A stretch of DNA of 64,000 bases from Neobacillus dielmonensis (GCF_000612665.1 NZ_HG942046.1:1-64000), one strand, 5' to 3'; counted from the first letter of the stretch, positions 37,570 through 48,343 are shown. The notes: a model not told the origin generated them from the sequence alone. A program made the numbers and translations.

Positions 37570-38349
37570 TTGACTCGAAATAAAGTAGAAATTTGCGGTG
37601 TAGACACTTCAAAACTTCCTGTATTAAAAAACGAAGAAATGAGAATACTCTTCAAACAAATGCAAGAAGGCGATTTATCTGCCAGAGAAAAACTCGTAAA
37701 CGGAAACTTACGTCTTGTTTTAAGTGTAATCCAGCGGTTTAATAACCGTGGCGAGTTTGTTGATGACCTGTTTCAGGTTGGCTGTATTGGACTCATGAAA
37801 TCAATTGATAATTTTGATTTGGGACAAAATGTAAAGTTTTCAACCTATGCTGTGCCAATGATTATTGGTGAAATCAGGCGTTATTTGCGCGATAATAACC
37901 CGATTCGGGTATCGCGCTCCTTAAGAGATATTGCCTATAAGGCACTTCAGGTGAGGGAGCGCTTAATGAGTGAAACCTCTCGTGAACCGACTGCAGAGGA
38001 AATTGCCAAGGTATTGGAAGTTCCTCATGAGGAAATAGTGTTCGCACTTGATGCAATACAAGATCCAGTGTCACTGTTTGAACCGATCTATAATGATGGC
38101 GGCGACCCCATATATGTGATGGACCAATTAAGTGACGAGAAAAATAAAGATATCAACTGGATTGAAGAAATTGCTTTAAAAGAAGGAATGCGCCGATTAA
38201 ATGAGCGGGAAAAATTAATTTTACGAAAGCGCTTCTTTCAAGGAAAGACTCAAATGGAAGTTGCAGAGGAAATTGGAATTTCCCAGGCACAAGTCTCTCG
38301 TTTAGAGAAAGCCGCTATCCGGCAAATGAATAAAAATATCCAGAGTTAA
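37570..38349 (+). CDS. sigG: RNA polymerase sigma factor sigma-G
   Basis: 259-residue late forespore sigma factor. The N-terminus (RNKVEICGVDTSKLPVL) is characteristic and holds residues that matter for anti-sigma control. Region 2 has NLRLVLSVIQRFNNRGEFVDDLFQVG, region 3 PIRVSRSLRDIAYKAL and region 4 ends EEIGISQAQVSRLEK. The start is TTG at 37570, preceded by GAGGAGGG with 7-nt spacing; 25 upstream codons lie in the leader. A TTG start together with a sequestered ribosome site suggests deliberately weak translation. Confidence 0.96.
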   Translation: MTRNKVEICGVDTSKLPVLKNEEMRILFKQMQEGDLSAREKLVNGNLRLVLSVIQRFNNRGEFVDDLFQVGCIGLMKSIDNFDLGQNVKFSTYAVPMIIGEIRRYLRDNNPIRVSRSLRDIAYKALQVRERLMSETSREPTAEEIAKVLEVPHEEIVFALDAIQDPVSLFEPIYNDGGDPIYVMDQLSDEKNKDINWIEEIALKEGMRRLNEREKLILRKRFFQGKTQMEVAEEIGISQAQVSRLEKAAIRQMNKNIQS

Positions 38350-38376
38350 GCTGTCCGGCAGGGCAGCTTATTTTTA
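38347..38376 (+). terminator. Terminator after sigG
   Basis: TAAGCTGTCC / GGGCAGCTTA stem with loop GGCA, then TTTTT. The sigG stop lies in the 5' arm. Confidence 0.9.
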
Positions 38377-38441
38377 TATTTAATAAAACAGCCAATATCA
38401 TCATATATTTTGATATAGTACGGAAATTGGGAGTGGTGAAA

Positions 38442-38705
38442 ATGGTCAGGATTTCCGAATTTCAGATAAAGGATGTCGTAAATGTATCAGATGGCAAAAG
38501 GTTAGGGAATATTGGGGATATTGAAATTAACGTTTCGACTGGGAAGATTGAAGCAGTTGTGATTTCTGGAAACGGCAGGGTTCTTGGATTCTTTGGAAAG
38601 GATGAGGATGTTGTGATCCCATGGAAAAATATCATTAAAATTGGGCAAGATGTCATTTTGGTGCGACATCGGCCAAATGATGACCCTGTAGCAGACGAAG
38701 CTTGA
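38442..38705 (+). CDS. ylmC: PRC-barrel protein YlmC (YmxH family)
   Basis: 87-residue single PRC-barrel domain (RISEFQIKDVVNVSDGKRLG ... IPWKNIIKIGQDVILV). Family members are enriched in sporulating Firmicutes; the molecular role is unknown. ATG at 38442 follows GGGAGTGGTGA. It stands between the sigG terminator and ylmD. Confidence 0.87.
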   Translation: MVRISEFQIKDVVNVSDGKRLGNIGDIEINVSTGKIEAVVISGNGRVLGFFGKDEDVVIPWKNIIKIGQDVILVRHRPNDDPVADEA

Positions 38706-38780
38706 CCCTGAAAACTGTATTTTGTTGTGACCATTCTTCGTTTTCATGGTAAACTATAGAAAAACATAAGAGGTAGTATT

Positions 38781-39596
38781 ATGGAGCCTTTTGCTTTACA
38801 CAATCCATCCTATTTATCAATTGAAAACTGGTTAGACCAATATCCTGATTTGGTAGTCGGAATGACAACCAAACATGGCGGTTCGAGTAAGGGGTACTTT
38901 GAATCCTTTAATATGGGCTTTCACGTGGGAGATTCTATTGATGATGTGCTCAAAAATAGACTTACCTTGTCAGCTAAGCTTAAATTTCCTTTAAACTGCT
39001 GGGTAGGCGCCGAGCAAACCCATGATATAAAAATAAAAAAAGTAACAAGGCAGGACCGTGGATTAGGTGCCGATTCATATCAGGATGCTTTTAGAGATAC
39101 AGATGGTTTTTATACCAATGAGGCTGGCATCCTGTTGACTCTCTGCTTCGCCGACTGTGTCCCATTGTATTTTATCGCGCCAAAGTTCAACATGGTTGGC
39201 TTGGCGCATGCAGGTTGGAAAGGAACCGTCCATGAAATTGGAAAACATATGGTTCAAGCATGGGGAACTGAAGGAATAGGTCCTGAAGAAATTCATGCCG
39301 TCATTGGACCTTGCATTTGCGAAGAATGTTATATTGTGGATAATCGTGTCGTTAACTTAGTGGAAAATATACTAGAAGATGTCGATGATAAACCCTATAA
39401 TTTAATTAGTGATGGGCAATACTCATTAAATTTACGTCAATTAAATAGGCAGATTCTCCTGAAGGCTGGAGTTCTTGAAGAGAATATTTTAACGACAGGA
39501 TATTGTACCAGCTGTGATAACCTATTTTTTTCCCATCGAAAAGATTTAGGTAAGACTGGGAGAATGTTAAGCTTTATTGGCAGGAAGGAGATTTAG
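38781..39596 (+). CDS. ylmD: YlmD/PgeF multicopper-like (DUF152) enzyme
   Basis: 271-residue 'laccase domain' protein of the YfiH/PgeF family, which acts as a peptidoglycan amino-acid editing factor or purine nucleoside-active enzyme in different reports. The metal/catalytic motifs MTTKHGGSS (about 31), GAEQTHD (about 75), [10 protein letters not shown] (about 122) and AHAGWKG (about 140) with the C-terminal [12 protein letters not shown] are intact. AGAGGT lies before the ATG. Confidence 0.9.
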   Translation: MEPFALHNPSYLSIENWLDQYPDLVVGMTTKHGGSSKGYFESFNMGFHVGDSIDDVLKNRLTLSAKLKFPLNCWVGAEQTHDIKIKKVTRQDRGLGADSYQDAFRDTDGFYTNEAGILLTLCFADCVPLYFIAPKFNMVGLAHAGWKGTVHEIGKHMVQAWGTEGIGPEEIHAVIGPCICEECYIVDNRVVNLVENILEDVDDKPYNLISDGQYSLNLRQLNRQILLKAGVLEENILTTGYCTSCDNLFFSHRKDLGKTGRMLSFIGRKEI

Positions 39597-39604
39597 ATTT
39601 ATCT

Positions 39605-40282
39605 ATGAATGTAGCAGCAAAGCTTGAACAAATTAGACAGCAGATAAATGAAGCATGCCGTAAAGCAGAACGGAACCCTGATGAGGTTACGATCATTGCA
39701 GTGACAAAGTATGTCAGTGTCCAGAGAGCAAAAGAGGCGTTAGAAGCAGGAATACAACATCTTGGAGAAAACCGGGATGAGGGATTACTAGAAAAATGGA
39801 ACATCCTGCAGGACAAGCCGGTTTGGCATTATATTGGCACGCTCCAGTCACGGAAGGTAAAAAATATTATTGATAAAGTGGATTATATTCATTCTCTAGA
39901 CCGATTGTCTCTAGCAGAAGAAATTAATAAACGAGCAAACGGCCCAATTAACTGTTTAGTACAAGTTAACGTCTCTCAGGAAGAATCCAAGCATGGTCTG
40001 CATCCCGAAGAGGTCGTAGACTTTGTTCGATCACTTCGCCCGTTTGAAAAAATCCGGGTTCAGGGGCTGATGACAATGGCTCCTTTAACAAATGATGAGC
40101 AAGTTATTCGTGATTGTTTCCGTAGATTAAGAGAACTTCGTGACCAAATCCAAGACTGTCATCTAGACTTTGCCCCTTGTACTGAACTTTCAATGGGAAT
40201 GTCCAACGATTTTGTCATTGCTATCGAGGAAGGGGCAACCATGGTGAGAATAGGGACAGCACTTGTTGGTGAAGATGGTTAG
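39605..40282 (+). CDS. ylmE: PLP-binding protein YlmE (YggS/PLPBP family)
   Basis: 225-residue TIM-barrel protein homologous to the N-terminal domain of alanine racemase. The PLP lysine is in AVTKYV (about residue 36); [30 protein letters not shown] and SMGMSNDF are conserved. It acts in vitamin B6 homeostasis. It starts 8 nt after ylmD and precedes sepF, the usual order in Gram-positives. Confidence 0.94.
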   Translation: MNVAAKLEQIRQQINEACRKAERNPDEVTIIAVTKYVSVQRAKEALEAGIQHLGENRDEGLLEKWNILQDKPVWHYIGTLQSRKVKNIIDKVDYIHSLDRLSLAEEINKRANGPINCLVQVNVSQEESKHGLHPEEVVDFVRSLRPFEKIRVQGLMTMAPLTNDEQVIRDCFRRLRELRDQIQDCHLDFAPCTELSMGMSNDFVIAIEEGATMVRIGTALVGEDG

Positions 40283-40293
40283 GAGAGAAGAAA

Positions 40294-40746
40294 ATGACGA
40301 TAAAATCAAAAATTAAAACATTTTTCTTTTTAGAAGATGATTTTGATGAAACGATCGGTGACCAAGTGGAACAGGTTGAACCAATTAAACCGAGGAAGCA
40401 GCCCATTAAAGGACAGAATGTTGTCAGCATCCAAAGTGTGCAACAATCGGTAAAACAGGGAAAGTCATCGAAGGTAATTTTAGTCGAACCGCATTCTAAT
40501 TCTGAGGCTCCAGAAATTGTCGAACACTTAAAAAACCGCCGTGCTGTTGTGGTGAATTTGCAGAGAATTGACAAGGAACAGGGCAGACAAATAGTTGACT
40601 TTTTAAGTGGTGCCGTCTTTGCACTTGGCGGGGACATCCAGAAAATTGGATTAAGTATTTTTTTATGTACCCCTGACAATGTTGAGGTATCGGGAAATAT
40701 CTCAGATCTGATTCCGGAACCGGAGAATCCAAATACAAGGTGGTAA
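40294..40746 (+). CDS. sepF: Cell division protein SepF
   Basis: 150-residue FtsZ-binding membrane anchor. N-terminal amphipathic helix ([16 protein letters not shown]), a linker, then the globular DUF552 domain (about 60-140: [32 protein letters not shown]). It polymerises into rings and tethers FtsZ. AGGAGAG precedes the ATG. Confidence 0.95.
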   Translation: MTIKSKIKTFFFLEDDFDETIGDQVEQVEPIKPRKQPIKGQNVVSIQSVQQSVKQGKSSKVILVEPHSNSEAPEIVEHLKNRRAVVVNLQRIDKEQGRQIVDFLSGAVFALGGDIQKIGLSIFLCTPDNVEVSGNISDLIPEPENPNTRW

Positions 40747-40752
40747 TCATTC

Positions 40753-41016
40753 ATGGCTTTTATATTTAGTCTGTTACAGCAGTTGATCTCCTTATACTCT
40801 TGGGCGTTAATTATTTATATATTAATGTCTTGGTTTCCCAATGCTAGGGAAACATCCATTGGACGATTTCTAGCCAATATTTGTGAACCTTATTTAGAGC
40901 CGTTTCGAAAAATCATACCGCCAATTGGAATGATCGATATCTCGCCAATTGTGGCGTTCCTAATCTTAAATTTTGCCAGAAGCGGGTTGCATAGCGTGTA
41001 CCTATGGCTTGTATAA
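40753..41016 (+). CDS. ylmG: YggT family membrane protein YlmG
   Basis: 87 residues, two transmembrane helices (about 5-25 and 60-82) with the conserved SWFPNARET and [18 protein letters not shown] between. YggT/YlmG proteins lie between sepF and ylmH and are linked to division or membrane organisation. Starts 6 nt after sepF. Confidence 0.92.
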   Translation: MAFIFSLLQQLISLYSWALIIYILMSWFPNARETSIGRFLANICEPYLEPFRKIIPPIGMIDISPIVAFLILNFARSGLHSVYLWLV

Positions 41017-41045
41017 GAATTCGATTTTAGGTTGTGTGTAGAGAA

Positions 41046-41819
41046 ATGAATATATATCAGCATTTTCGCCCTGAAGAACGCGAATATATCGACCAGGTAC
41101 TACAATGGAAGAGCTATGTTGAAGGGCAATACAGCCCTAAACTTACCGATTTTCTTGACCCCAGAGAGCAGCATATCTTAAAAAAAATCATTGGTGAAAA
41201 TGCTGATGTAAAATATAAATTCTTTGGAGGAAGAGAAGAAACAGAACGGAACAGGGCGCTGCTTTTCCCAGACTACTTTCAAGTGGAATCTGAAGACTTT
41301 CAGATTAGTTTATTTGAGATTGACTACCCCAAAAAATTTGTTACCATTGAGCACCGACAGGTTTTAGGCACACTAATGTCTCTTGGACTAAAGCGTAGTA
41401 AGTTTGGTGACATATTAATGGATGAAGGGCGCATCCAATTCTTTGCTGCAAAAGAGATCAGTGATTATGTTAAACTAAACGTCGATTCGATTGGCAGAGC
41501 AGGTGTCAAATTAGTTGAAGTACAAGTCGAAGAAGCTATTCAGTCTCAAGAAAAGTGGGAACAGCATGAGTTAACCGTATCATCCCTGCGACTAGATACC
41601 ATTTTATCAGGCGCATCTCATCTTTCTAGGCAAAAATCACTGACTTTGATTCAGCAAGGACTTGTAAAAGTAAATTGGACTAAGCAAGAAAATCCTTCTT
41701 TTCAATGTGCTGAAGGAGATTTAATATCTGCCCGTGGTTATGGTCGAACCAAACTAATGGAAATTGAAGGAAAAACAAAAAAAGATAAGTGGAAAATAAA
41801 CATTGGAGTCCAAAAATAA
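41046..41819 (+). CDS. ylmH: S4-domain RNA-binding protein YlmH
   Basis: 257 residues with a C-terminal S4 domain (about 180-240: SSLRLDTILSGASHLSRQKSL..., then LISARGYGR). In B. subtilis YlmH binds 50S subunits and can act in ribosome-associated quality control alongside RqcH, whose gene also lies in this window. ATG at 41046 matches the family's length; an in-frame upstream start is ignored. A ribosome site is not obvious. Confidence 0.9.
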   Translation: MNIYQHFRPEEREYIDQVLQWKSYVEGQYSPKLTDFLDPREQHILKKIIGENADVKYKFFGGREETERNRALLFPDYFQVESEDFQISLFEIDYPKKFVTIEHRQVLGTLMSLGLKRSKFGDILMDEGRIQFFAAKEISDYVKLNVDSIGRAGVKLVEVQVEEAIQSQEKWEQHELTVSSLRLDTILSGASHLSRQKSLTLIQQGLVKVNWTKQENPSFQCAEGDLISARGYGRTKLMEIEGKTKKDKWKINIGVQK

Positions 41820-41849
41820 TTTGTGATTTTTGGAGGATTTTATAAGAAC

Positions 41850-41877
41850 TTGTCGAATAGTTGTAAATACATATAGT
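41850..41877 (+). promoter_or_regulatory. divIVA promoter overlapping a Spo0A-like box
   Basis: TTGTCG (41850-41855), 16-bp spacer, TATAGT (41872-41877). The -35 is embedded in TTGTCGAA, a perfect match to the Spo0A box TGTCGAA, so bound Spo0A would overlie the -35 region. Confidence 0.6.
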
Positions 41878-41902
41878 GTAGAGATTGCATGGAGGTGGCA
41901 TT

Positions 41903-42418
41903 ATGCCGTTAACGCCGTTGGATATTCACAACAAAGAATTTAATAAAGGGTTCAGGGGCTATGATGAAGATGAAGTAAACGAGTTTTTAGACCAAGTCAT
42001 TAAGGACTATGAATTAGTGCTTCGTGAAAAGAAAGAGCTGGAAGAGCGACTGAATGAAATGCAGGAAAGGTTAGGCCATTTTACCAGTATCGAAGAAACA
42101 CTAAATAAATCTATTGTCATTGCTCAAGAAGCCGGTGAGGAAGTCAAGCGCAATGCACAAAAGGAAGCAAAACTAATTATTAAAGAAGCTGAAAAAAACG
42201 CTGATCGAATTGTTAATGAATCTCTTTCTAAGGCCAGGAAAGTTGCAATGGAGATTGAGGATTTAAAGAAACAATCAAAAGTTTTCCGTACCCGGTTTAA
42301 GATGCTGATCGAAGCACAGCTGGATATGCTTAATACGGATGATTGGGATCACCTATTGGAGTATGAAGTGGATGCAACAGAGTTGCAACTTCATGAAGAA
42401 GAAGATTCCTTAGCTTGA
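41903..42418 (+). CDS. divIVA: Cell-pole and septum organiser DivIVA
   Basis: 171-residue coiled-coil protein recruited to negatively curved membrane. N-terminal lipid-binding domain PLTPLDIHNKEFNKGFRGYD (residues 2-21, with the Phe-Arg membrane tip), first coiled coil (about 25-60) and a second, C-terminal one (about 70-140). ATG at 41903 has GGAGGTGG upstream. It directs MinJ/MinCD and, in sporulation, RacA. Confidence 0.96.
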   Translation: MPLTPLDIHNKEFNKGFRGYDEDEVNEFLDQVIKDYELVLREKKELEERLNEMQERLGHFTSIEETLNKSIVIAQEAGEEVKRNAQKEAKLIIKEAEKNADRIVNESLSKARKVAMEIEDLKKQSKVFRTRFKMLIEAQLDMLNTDDWDHLLEYEVDATELQLHEEEDSLA

Positions 42419-42444
42419 CGAATGAGGAATTTGTAGCATATAAT
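42415..42444 (+). promoter_or_regulatory. Promoter of the ileS leader
   Basis: TTGACG (42415-42420), 18-bp spacer, TATAAT (42439-42444). The -35 overlaps the divIVA stop codon. Predicted start near 42451, giving a leader of about 330 nt. Confidence 0.8.
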
Positions 42445-42450
42445 TTGTTA

Positions 42451-42726
42451 ACAAGTATTAATGAATAGTTTTTGACGATGACAGGGACAGTACGATCCTT
42501 TTAAGCTTTTAAGAAGCGATCCGGAGAGGGTGAAAGTCCGGAAAAGCTGTAGGATCAGAAAATCACCCTCGAGTTCTAAGGACGAACTTCTTTTAGGATA
42601 GTAGACTTTAGCGTCTTTTTCACGTTACGAAGCATGAGCGGATAGAACGGTGAGTTCTGTCTATCAGGGTGGTACCGCGGGAATAAACCTTCTCGTCCCT
42701 TTTGGGGATGGGAGGGTTTTTTTATT
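42451..42726 (+). promoter_or_regulatory. T-box riboswitch for isoleucine (ileS leader)
   Basis: Contains the T-box sequence AGGGTGGTACCGCGG (42666-42680) that pairs with uncharged tRNA's CCA end. Stem I has the GGAGAGGGTGAAAG distal element and a specifier loop in which ATC (42562-42564) is followed by ACC, so the decoded tRNA is tRNA-Ile. The terminator AACCTTCTCGTCCC / GGGATGGGAGGGTT with a T-tract ends at 42723. Uncharged tRNA-Ile should stabilise the antiterminator and switch on ileS. Confidence 0.95.
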
Positions 42727-42777
42727 TGTCTTTTGGCTATTCTGTTTTTATGAATGTGTTACAGGAGGAAGAGAAAA

Positions 42778-45549
42778 ATGGATTACAAAGATACGTTATT
42801 AATGCCGCAGACGGAATTTCCAATGCGTGGCAATCTTCCAAAACGTGAGCCTGAAATTCAGGCAAAATGGGAAGAAATGAATATTTATCAAAAGGTGCAG
42901 GAGCGGACAAAAGGCCGTCCGATGTTCGTCCTTCATGATGGTCCTCCATATGCCAATGGAGATATTCATATGGGCCATGCTTTAAATAAAATCTTAAAGG
43001 ACTTCATCGTCCGTTATAAGTCAATGAGCGGCTTTCATGCCCCTTATGTGCCAGGATGGGATACTCACGGCCTACCAATTGAGCAGGCTTTGACTAATAA
43101 AGGGGTAAAACGCAAAGAAATGTCAATTGCGGAATTCCGTGAGCTTTGCACTAAATATGCGTATGAACAAATTAATAATCAAAGAACACAATTTAAGCGC
43201 TTGGGTGTTCGGGGTGATTGGGAGAATCCATATATTACCTTAAAACCAGAGTATGAAGCACAGCAAATAAAGGTTTTTGGTGAAATGGCGAAGAAGGGCT
43301 ACATTTATAAAGGCAAAAAGCCGGTTTATTGGTCCCCATCCAGCGAATCAGCGTTGGCTGAAGCAGAAATTGAATACAAAGATAAGCGATCACCGTCCAT
43401 TTATGTCGCTTTTAAAGTAAAAGACGGCAAGCAAGTCCTTGATACAGATACAGAAATTGTCATCTGGACAACAACTCCTTGGACTATTCCTGCAAATCTT
43501 GGCATTTCCGTTCATCCGGATTTGACATATGTTGTCGTTGCTGTTAACGGACATAAATATCTTCTTGCAGAAAGCCTGTTAGAAGCAGCTTCAAAGGAAA
43601 TCGGCTGGGAAAATCCATCTGTCGTTCAGAAGGTGAAAGGAACGGATTTAGAGAATATTATCTGTTCACATCCATTATATGGTCGAGATTCTTTAGTCAT
43701 GCTTGGCGAGCATGTGACAACGGATGCCGGTACCGGCTGTGTTCACACCGCACCTGGGCACGGGGAAGACGACTTCATCGTTGGTCAAAAATATGGTTTA
43801 GACGTCCTTTGTCCTGTAGATGATAAAGGCTATATGACAGAAGAGGCACCTGGATTTGAAGGTCAATTCTATGAAGACGCCAATAAATCAATTGGTCAGG
43901 CATTGGAAGAAGCAGGGGCTTTATTAAAGCTATCCTTTATTACACACTCTTATCCACACGATTGGAGAACAAAGAAACCGGTTATGTTCCGTGCTACAGC
44001 ACAATGGTTTGCATCTATTAAAGATTTCCGCGAGCAATTGCTTGAAGCTGTAAAGGAAACGAAGTGGGTGCCAGCATGGGGTGAAACCCGGCTTCATAAT
44101 ATGGTTCGTGACCGCGGTGATTGGTGTATTTCCCGTCAGCGCGTTTGGGGTGTTCCTATTCCTGTTTTCTATGCTGAAGATGGCCAAGAAATTATAACTG
44201 ACGAAACGATCAACCATATTTCTGAATTATTCCGCCAGCATGGATCAAACATTTGGTTTGAGCGGGAAGCAAAAGACCTGCTCCCTGAAGGATTTACCCA
44301 TCCTGGAAGCCCGAACGGTATTTTTACAAAGGAGACAGATATCATGGATGTCTGGTTTGATTCCGGTTCTTCCCACCAAGCTGTCCTGTTGGAGCGCGAA
44401 GACTTAGTCCGGCCAGCAGACCTTTATCTGGAAGGCTCAGACCAATACCGCGGCTGGTTTAACTCTTCTTTATCGACCGCAGTTGCAGTTACCGGTAAAG
44501 CACCATATAAAGGGGTGTTGAGCCACGGGTTTGCTCTTGATGGCGAAGGAAGAAAAATGAGTAAGTCGATAGGGAATGTAGTGGTGCCAGCGAAAGTGAT
44601 GAATCAATTAGGTGCAGATATTTTGCGTCTATGGGTTGCCTCTGTGGATTACCAGGCGGATGTACGTGTATCTGACGCCATCTTAAAGCAGGTTGCGGAA
44701 GTTTACCGCAAAATTCGTAATACATTCCGTTTCTTGCTCGGCAACTTGGCTGATTTCAATCCGAACCAAGATAAAGTAGCCTACGAAAATCTGCGTGAAG
44801 TAGATCAGTTTATCTTGGTTAAATTAAATAAATTAATTAAATATGTTCATAATGCGTATGAAAATTATGAGTTCTCGGGTATTTACCACGCAGTCAATAA
44901 TTTCTGTACTCTTGATTTAAGTGCATTTTATTTAGATTTTGCAAAAGATGTTCTTTACATTGAAGCAAAATCTAATCCGGAGCGACGGGCTATTCAAACT
45001 GTTTTATATGAATCATTAGTTGCTTTGTCCAAATTAGTATCACCAATTCTTTCTCATACCGCTGATGAGGTATGGCAGTTCATTCCTGGTGTGGAGGAAG
45101 AAAGTGTTCAATTAACCGATATGCCTGAATATCAGGAACTTCCAGGTGCAAAAGAGATTGAAGCAAAATGGAATTCCTTCATGAAACTACGTGATGATGT
45201 ATTAAAAGCACTTGAAGAAGCCAGAAATGAAAAGGTTATTGGAAAGTCGTTAACGGCTAAAGTAACACTTTATGTAAACGAGAAGACAAAACATCTGTTA
45301 GACTCTATTAAAGAAAATTTACAACAGCTGTTTATTGTTTCTGGTTTTGAAGTGGCGGGTTCTTACGAGGATGCCCCTGAAAATGCAGTGAAATTGGATA
45401 CAGCAGCAATTGTTGTAACCAAGGCTGAAGGTGAAACCTGTGATCGCTGCTGGACAGTGACTCCTGAGGTTGGGCAGGACCCCGAACATCCGACACTTTG
45501 CCATCGTTGTGCCCATGTAGTAGAAGAGAACTACGCAAACTTAAATTAA
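42778..45549 (+). CDS. ileS: Isoleucyl-tRNA synthetase
   Basis: Class Ia synthetase, 923 residues, charging tRNA-Ile and editing valine. HIGH-type motif HMGHALNK (about 65), a CP1 editing domain with TTPWTIPAN and the [15 protein letters not shown] region (about 320-335), KMSKS at about 595 and a C-terminal zinc site CDRCW...CHRC. This is the bacterial mupirocin-sensitive-like form by general features. ATG at 42778 follows AGGAGGAAGAG; eight upstream codons are dropped. Controlled by the T-box upstream. Confidence 0.97.
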   Translation: MDYKDTLLMPQTEFPMRGNLPKREPEIQAKWEEMNIYQKVQERTKGRPMFVLHDGPPYANGDIHMGHALNKILKDFIVRYKSMSGFHAPYVPGWDTHGLPIEQALTNKGVKRKEMSIAEFRELCTKYAYEQINNQRTQFKRLGVRGDWENPYITLKPEYEAQQIKVFGEMAKKGYIYKGKKPVYWSPSSESALAEAEIEYKDKRSPSIYVAFKVKDGKQVLDTDTEIVIWTTTPWTIPANLGISVHPDLTYVVVAVNGHKYLLAESLLEAASKEIGWENPSVVQKVKGTDLENIICSHPLYGRDSLVMLGEHVTTDAGTGCVHTAPGHGEDDFIVGQKYGLDVLCPVDDKGYMTEEAPGFEGQFYEDANKSIGQALEEAGALLKLSFITHSYPHDWRTKKPVMFRATAQWFASIKDFREQLLEAVKETKWVPAWGETRLHNMVRDRGDWCISRQRVWGVPIPVFYAEDGQEIITDETINHISELFRQHGSNIWFEREAKDLLPEGFTHPGSPNGIFTKETDIMDVWFDSGSSHQAVLLEREDLVRPADLYLEGSDQYRGWFNSSLSTAVAVTGKAPYKGVLSHGFALDGEGRKMSKSIGNVVVPAKVMNQLGADILRLWVASVDYQADVRVSDAILKQVAEVYRKIRNTFRFLLGNLADFNPNQDKVAYENLREVDQFILVKLNKLIKYVHNAYENYEFSGIYHAVNNFCTLDLSAFYLDFAKDVLYIEAKSNPERRAIQTVLYESLVALSKLVSPILSHTADEVWQFIPGVEEESVQLTDMPEYQELPGAKEIEAKWNSFMKLRDDVLKALEEARNEKVIGKSLTAKVTLYVNEKTKHLLDSIKENLQQLFIVSGFEVAGSYEDAPENAVKLDTAAIVVTKAEGETCDRCWTVTPEVGQDPEHPTLCHRCAHVVEENYANLN

Positions 45550-45559
45550 ATTAGTGAAG

Positions 45560-45586
45560 AAGTCCCGTAAAATCGGGACTTTTTCC
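45560..45586 (+). terminator. Terminator after ileS
   Basis: AAGTCCCG / CGGGACTT stem, loop TAAAAT, then TTTTCC. Confidence 0.9.
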
Positions 45587-45707
45587 ATTTTGTTCACATA
45601 TTTACCACCTCCGTTAATTGTTGTTGCAGTTGTCAAATGTTTTAGTGTGTCACTTTAAAGCTGGCGCCAAATAATAAAACAAATGACGAAACGGAGGTAA
45701 CAACACT

Positions 45708-46001
45708 ATGAATGCATTGCAGGAAAAGCTGTTATTGGAACTCCGTCAAACCAAATTTGAAATTCAGCAGTCATTAACAAATAAACACAGTAATGATTGG
45801 ATGACACCTCTGCTCGAAGAAGAGCTTAAAGATGTTGAACTCGCTCTTCAAAAACTAACCGACGGTACATATGGTCAGTGTGAGCTATCTGGAGAATTAC
45901 TTCCGGTGGATCTTATGAAAATGATCCCTACCATTAGGTCATCCAAAGATACTGAGGATATTATTAGCTATTTCAAAAAACCAATTTTATCCTCATTTTA
46001 A
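45708..46001 (+). CDS. ylyA: DksA/TraR-like protein YlyA (zinc finger degenerate)
   Basis: 97 residues: coiled coil (about 1-50) followed by a [19 protein letters not shown] segment typical of DksA/TraR proteins. Only one cysteine is present in the whole chain, so the four-Cys zinc finger is lost. It matches B. subtilis YlyA in position between ileS and lspA; that protein contacts RNA polymerase and affects sigma-G-dependent genes. The family's C-terminal part appears shortened. GGAGGTAACAAC precedes the ATG. Confidence 0.8.
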   Translation: MNALQEKLLLELRQTKFEIQQSLTNKHSNDWMTPLLEEELKDVELALQKLTDGTYGQCELSGELLPVDLMKMIPTIRSSKDTEDIISYFKKPILSSF

Positions 46002-46080
46002 TAAGTTACATTGTGATAATGCGATTAAGTATGCTAAAATTCAAAAGAATGAGTTTAGGCTATTCTTTGGGGGTATAATC

Positions 46081-46572
46081 ATGCTTTATTACTTAATCGC
46101 AGTATTCATAATTTTATTAGACCAATTTACTAAATGGTTGATACTTTCCAAAATGTATTTAGGAGAGAGTATTCCTATCGTTGACAATGTTTTGTACATT
46201 ACATCCCATCGTAACCGCGGTGCAGCCTGGGGAATCTTGCAAGGACAAATGTGGCTATTTTATCTGATTACGATCATTGTCATTGCAGCCATTGTTTTTT
46301 ACATGCAGAAACATGCTAAGGGTAAAAGGCTATTAGGAGTTTCTCTTGCATTTATGCTTGGAGGAGCAATTGGCAATTTTATTGATCGAGTATTCCGGAA
46401 AGAAGTGGTGGACTTTATTCACTCTTATATTTTTGGTTATAACTTTCCTGTCTTCAATATTGCTGATTCCGCTCTGGTCATCGGAGTAGGTTTACTTATT
46501 ATTCAAATGCTGTTGGAAGAGAAGTCGTCAAAGGAGAAATCGTATGGAGAAAATGGATCACACCATTCCTGA
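46081..46572 (+). CDS. lspA: Lipoprotein signal peptidase LspA
   Basis: Membrane aspartic protease (signal peptidase II) that removes signal peptides from diacylglyceryl-prolipoproteins. 163 residues, four transmembrane helices, with conserved [21 protein letters not shown] (catalytic Asp) and [11 protein letters not shown] (second Asp). Overlaps the next gene by 29 nt. Confidence 0.97.
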   Translation: MLYYLIAVFIILLDQFTKWLILSKMYLGESIPIVDNVLYITSHRNRGAAWGILQGQMWLFYLITIIVIAAIVFYMQKHAKGKRLLGVSLAFMLGGAIGNFIDRVFRKEVVDFIHSYIFGYNFPVFNIADSALVIGVGLLIIQMLLEEKSSKEKSYGENGSHHS

Positions 46573-47455
46573 AGACCAGGTGGGAGACCGCATTGATAAA
46601 GTGGTTGCCAGTCTTAATGAGGAATGGTCAAGAACACAGGTCCAGGAATGGATAAAAGAAGGAAATGTCGTAGTAAATGGAAAGAAAGTCAAAACAAATT
46701 ATAAGTGCAGCCTTAATGACCAACTAGAAATAAACATACCAGAACCAGAGGAATTAGATGTTGTACCTGAGGAAATGGATTTGGATATTTATTATGAAGA
46801 TCGGGATGTACTGGTTGTTAATAAACCAAAGGGAATGGTGGTTCATCCCGCACCAGGCCATTTGACAGGGACATTAGTTAACGGCCTTATGGCCCACTGT
46901 AAAGATTTATCAGGTATAAACGGTGTCCTAAGGCCAGGAATCGTCCATCGGATTGATAAAGATACATCAGGACTCTTAATGGTTGCCAAAAATGATATGG
47001 CCCATGAAGGCCTAGTGAATCAATTAGTAAATAAAACTGTTACCAGGAAATACAAAGCATTAGTCCATGGAATCATCCCCCATGATTTCGGGACAATAGA
47101 TGCTCCACTAGGGAGGGATCCAAAGGAACGGCAAAGTATGACGGTGGTGGATAATGGGAAACACGCTGTTACACATTTTCATGTCCTCGAACGTTTTAAG
47201 GATTTTACTTTTATTGAATGCCAATTGGAGACCGGTAGGACTCACCAAATTCGGGTTCATATGAAATACATCGGCTATCCACTTGCGGGTGATCCAAAGT
47301 ATGGTCCGAAAAAGACGTTAGATATTGGTGGACAAGCGTTGCATGCTGGCATCCTTGGGTTTACACACCCGAGAACAAATGAGTATTTAGAATTTTCAGC
47401 ACCGCTGCCGGAATATATGGAACAATTACTGGATTCATTGAGAAATAATCGTTGA
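46544..47455 (+). CDS. ylyB: RluD-type 23S rRNA pseudouridine synthase (YlyB)
   Basis: 303-residue pseudouridine synthase: N-terminal S4 domain (about 12-72, [23 protein letters not shown]) and the catalytic domain with the Asp motif [18 protein letters not shown] (about 131-148), then [12 protein letters not shown] (about 227) . It probably modifies helix 69 or a nearby site of 23S rRNA. ATG at 46544 is preceded by AAAGGAG; the start lies inside lspA, so they are co-translated. The pyr promoter overlaps its stop codon. Confidence 0.93.
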   Translation: MEKMDHTIPEDQVGDRIDKVVASLNEEWSRTQVQEWIKEGNVVVNGKKVKTNYKCSLNDQLEINIPEPEELDVVPEEMDLDIYYEDRDVLVVNKPKGMVVHPAPGHLTGTLVNGLMAHCKDLSGINGVLRPGIVHRIDKDTSGLLMVAKNDMAHEGLVNQLVNKTVTRKYKALVHGIIPHDFGTIDAPLGRDPKERQSMTVVDNGKHAVTHFHVLERFKDFTFIECQLETGRTHQIRVHMKYIGYPLAGDPKYGPKKTLDIGGQALHAGILGFTHPRTNEYLEFSAPLPEYMEQLLDSLRNNR

Positions 47456-47480
47456 CAGGGGTTCAAAATTACAGTAAGAT
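47452..47480 (+). promoter_or_regulatory. Promoter of the pyr operon
   Basis: TTGACA (47452-47457), 17-bp spacer, TAAGAT (47475-47480). The perfect -35 overlaps the preceding gene's stop codon. Confidence 0.88.
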
Positions 47481-47498
47481 AACAATAGTTTAATAAGC

Positions 47499-47608
47499 CT
47501 TTAAATCAGTCCCGTGAGGCTGAGAAGGAACGGATAACAGGTGTTTATCATGCCTGTAATTTAAAATTACCTATTCCCTCTCACCCATATCGGATGAGAG
47601 GTTTTTTA
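47499..47608 (+). promoter_or_regulatory. PyrR attenuator 1 (pyrR leader)
   Basis: PyrR binding loop CAGTCCCGTGAGGCTGAGAAGG (about 47507-47528) in the anti-antiterminator, then an antiterminator region and the terminator CCTCTCA / TGAGAGG with TTTTTTA (47577-47607). With UMP or UTP, PyrR holds the first stem and termination follows. The loop reads GTCCCGTGAGGCT, a variant of the usual GTCCAGAGAGGCT. Confidence 0.9.
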
Positions 47609-47617
47609 TTTTATCTG

Positions 47618-48236
<619 letters not shown>

Positions 48237-48243
48237 ATAATCG

Positions 48244-48343
48244 CCCTTTTAATTCAGTCCTGAGAGTCTGACAAAGGGGGAATTGCTATTAGGCATTCTC
48301 TAACCCTCTTTGTATCTCTATGGACAAAGAGGGTTATTTTTTT
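48244..48343 (+). promoter_or_regulatory. PyrR attenuator 2 (pyrR-pyrP spacer)
   Basis: CCCTTTT...CAGTCCTGAGAGTCTG...AAAGGGGG (48244-48280) forms the PyrR-binding stem-loop. The terminator has a perfect 13-bp stem TAACCCTCTTTGT / ACAAAGAGGGTTA followed by TTTTTTT (48301-48343). The loop GTCCTGAGAGTCT differs from both other copies. Confidence 0.92.
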
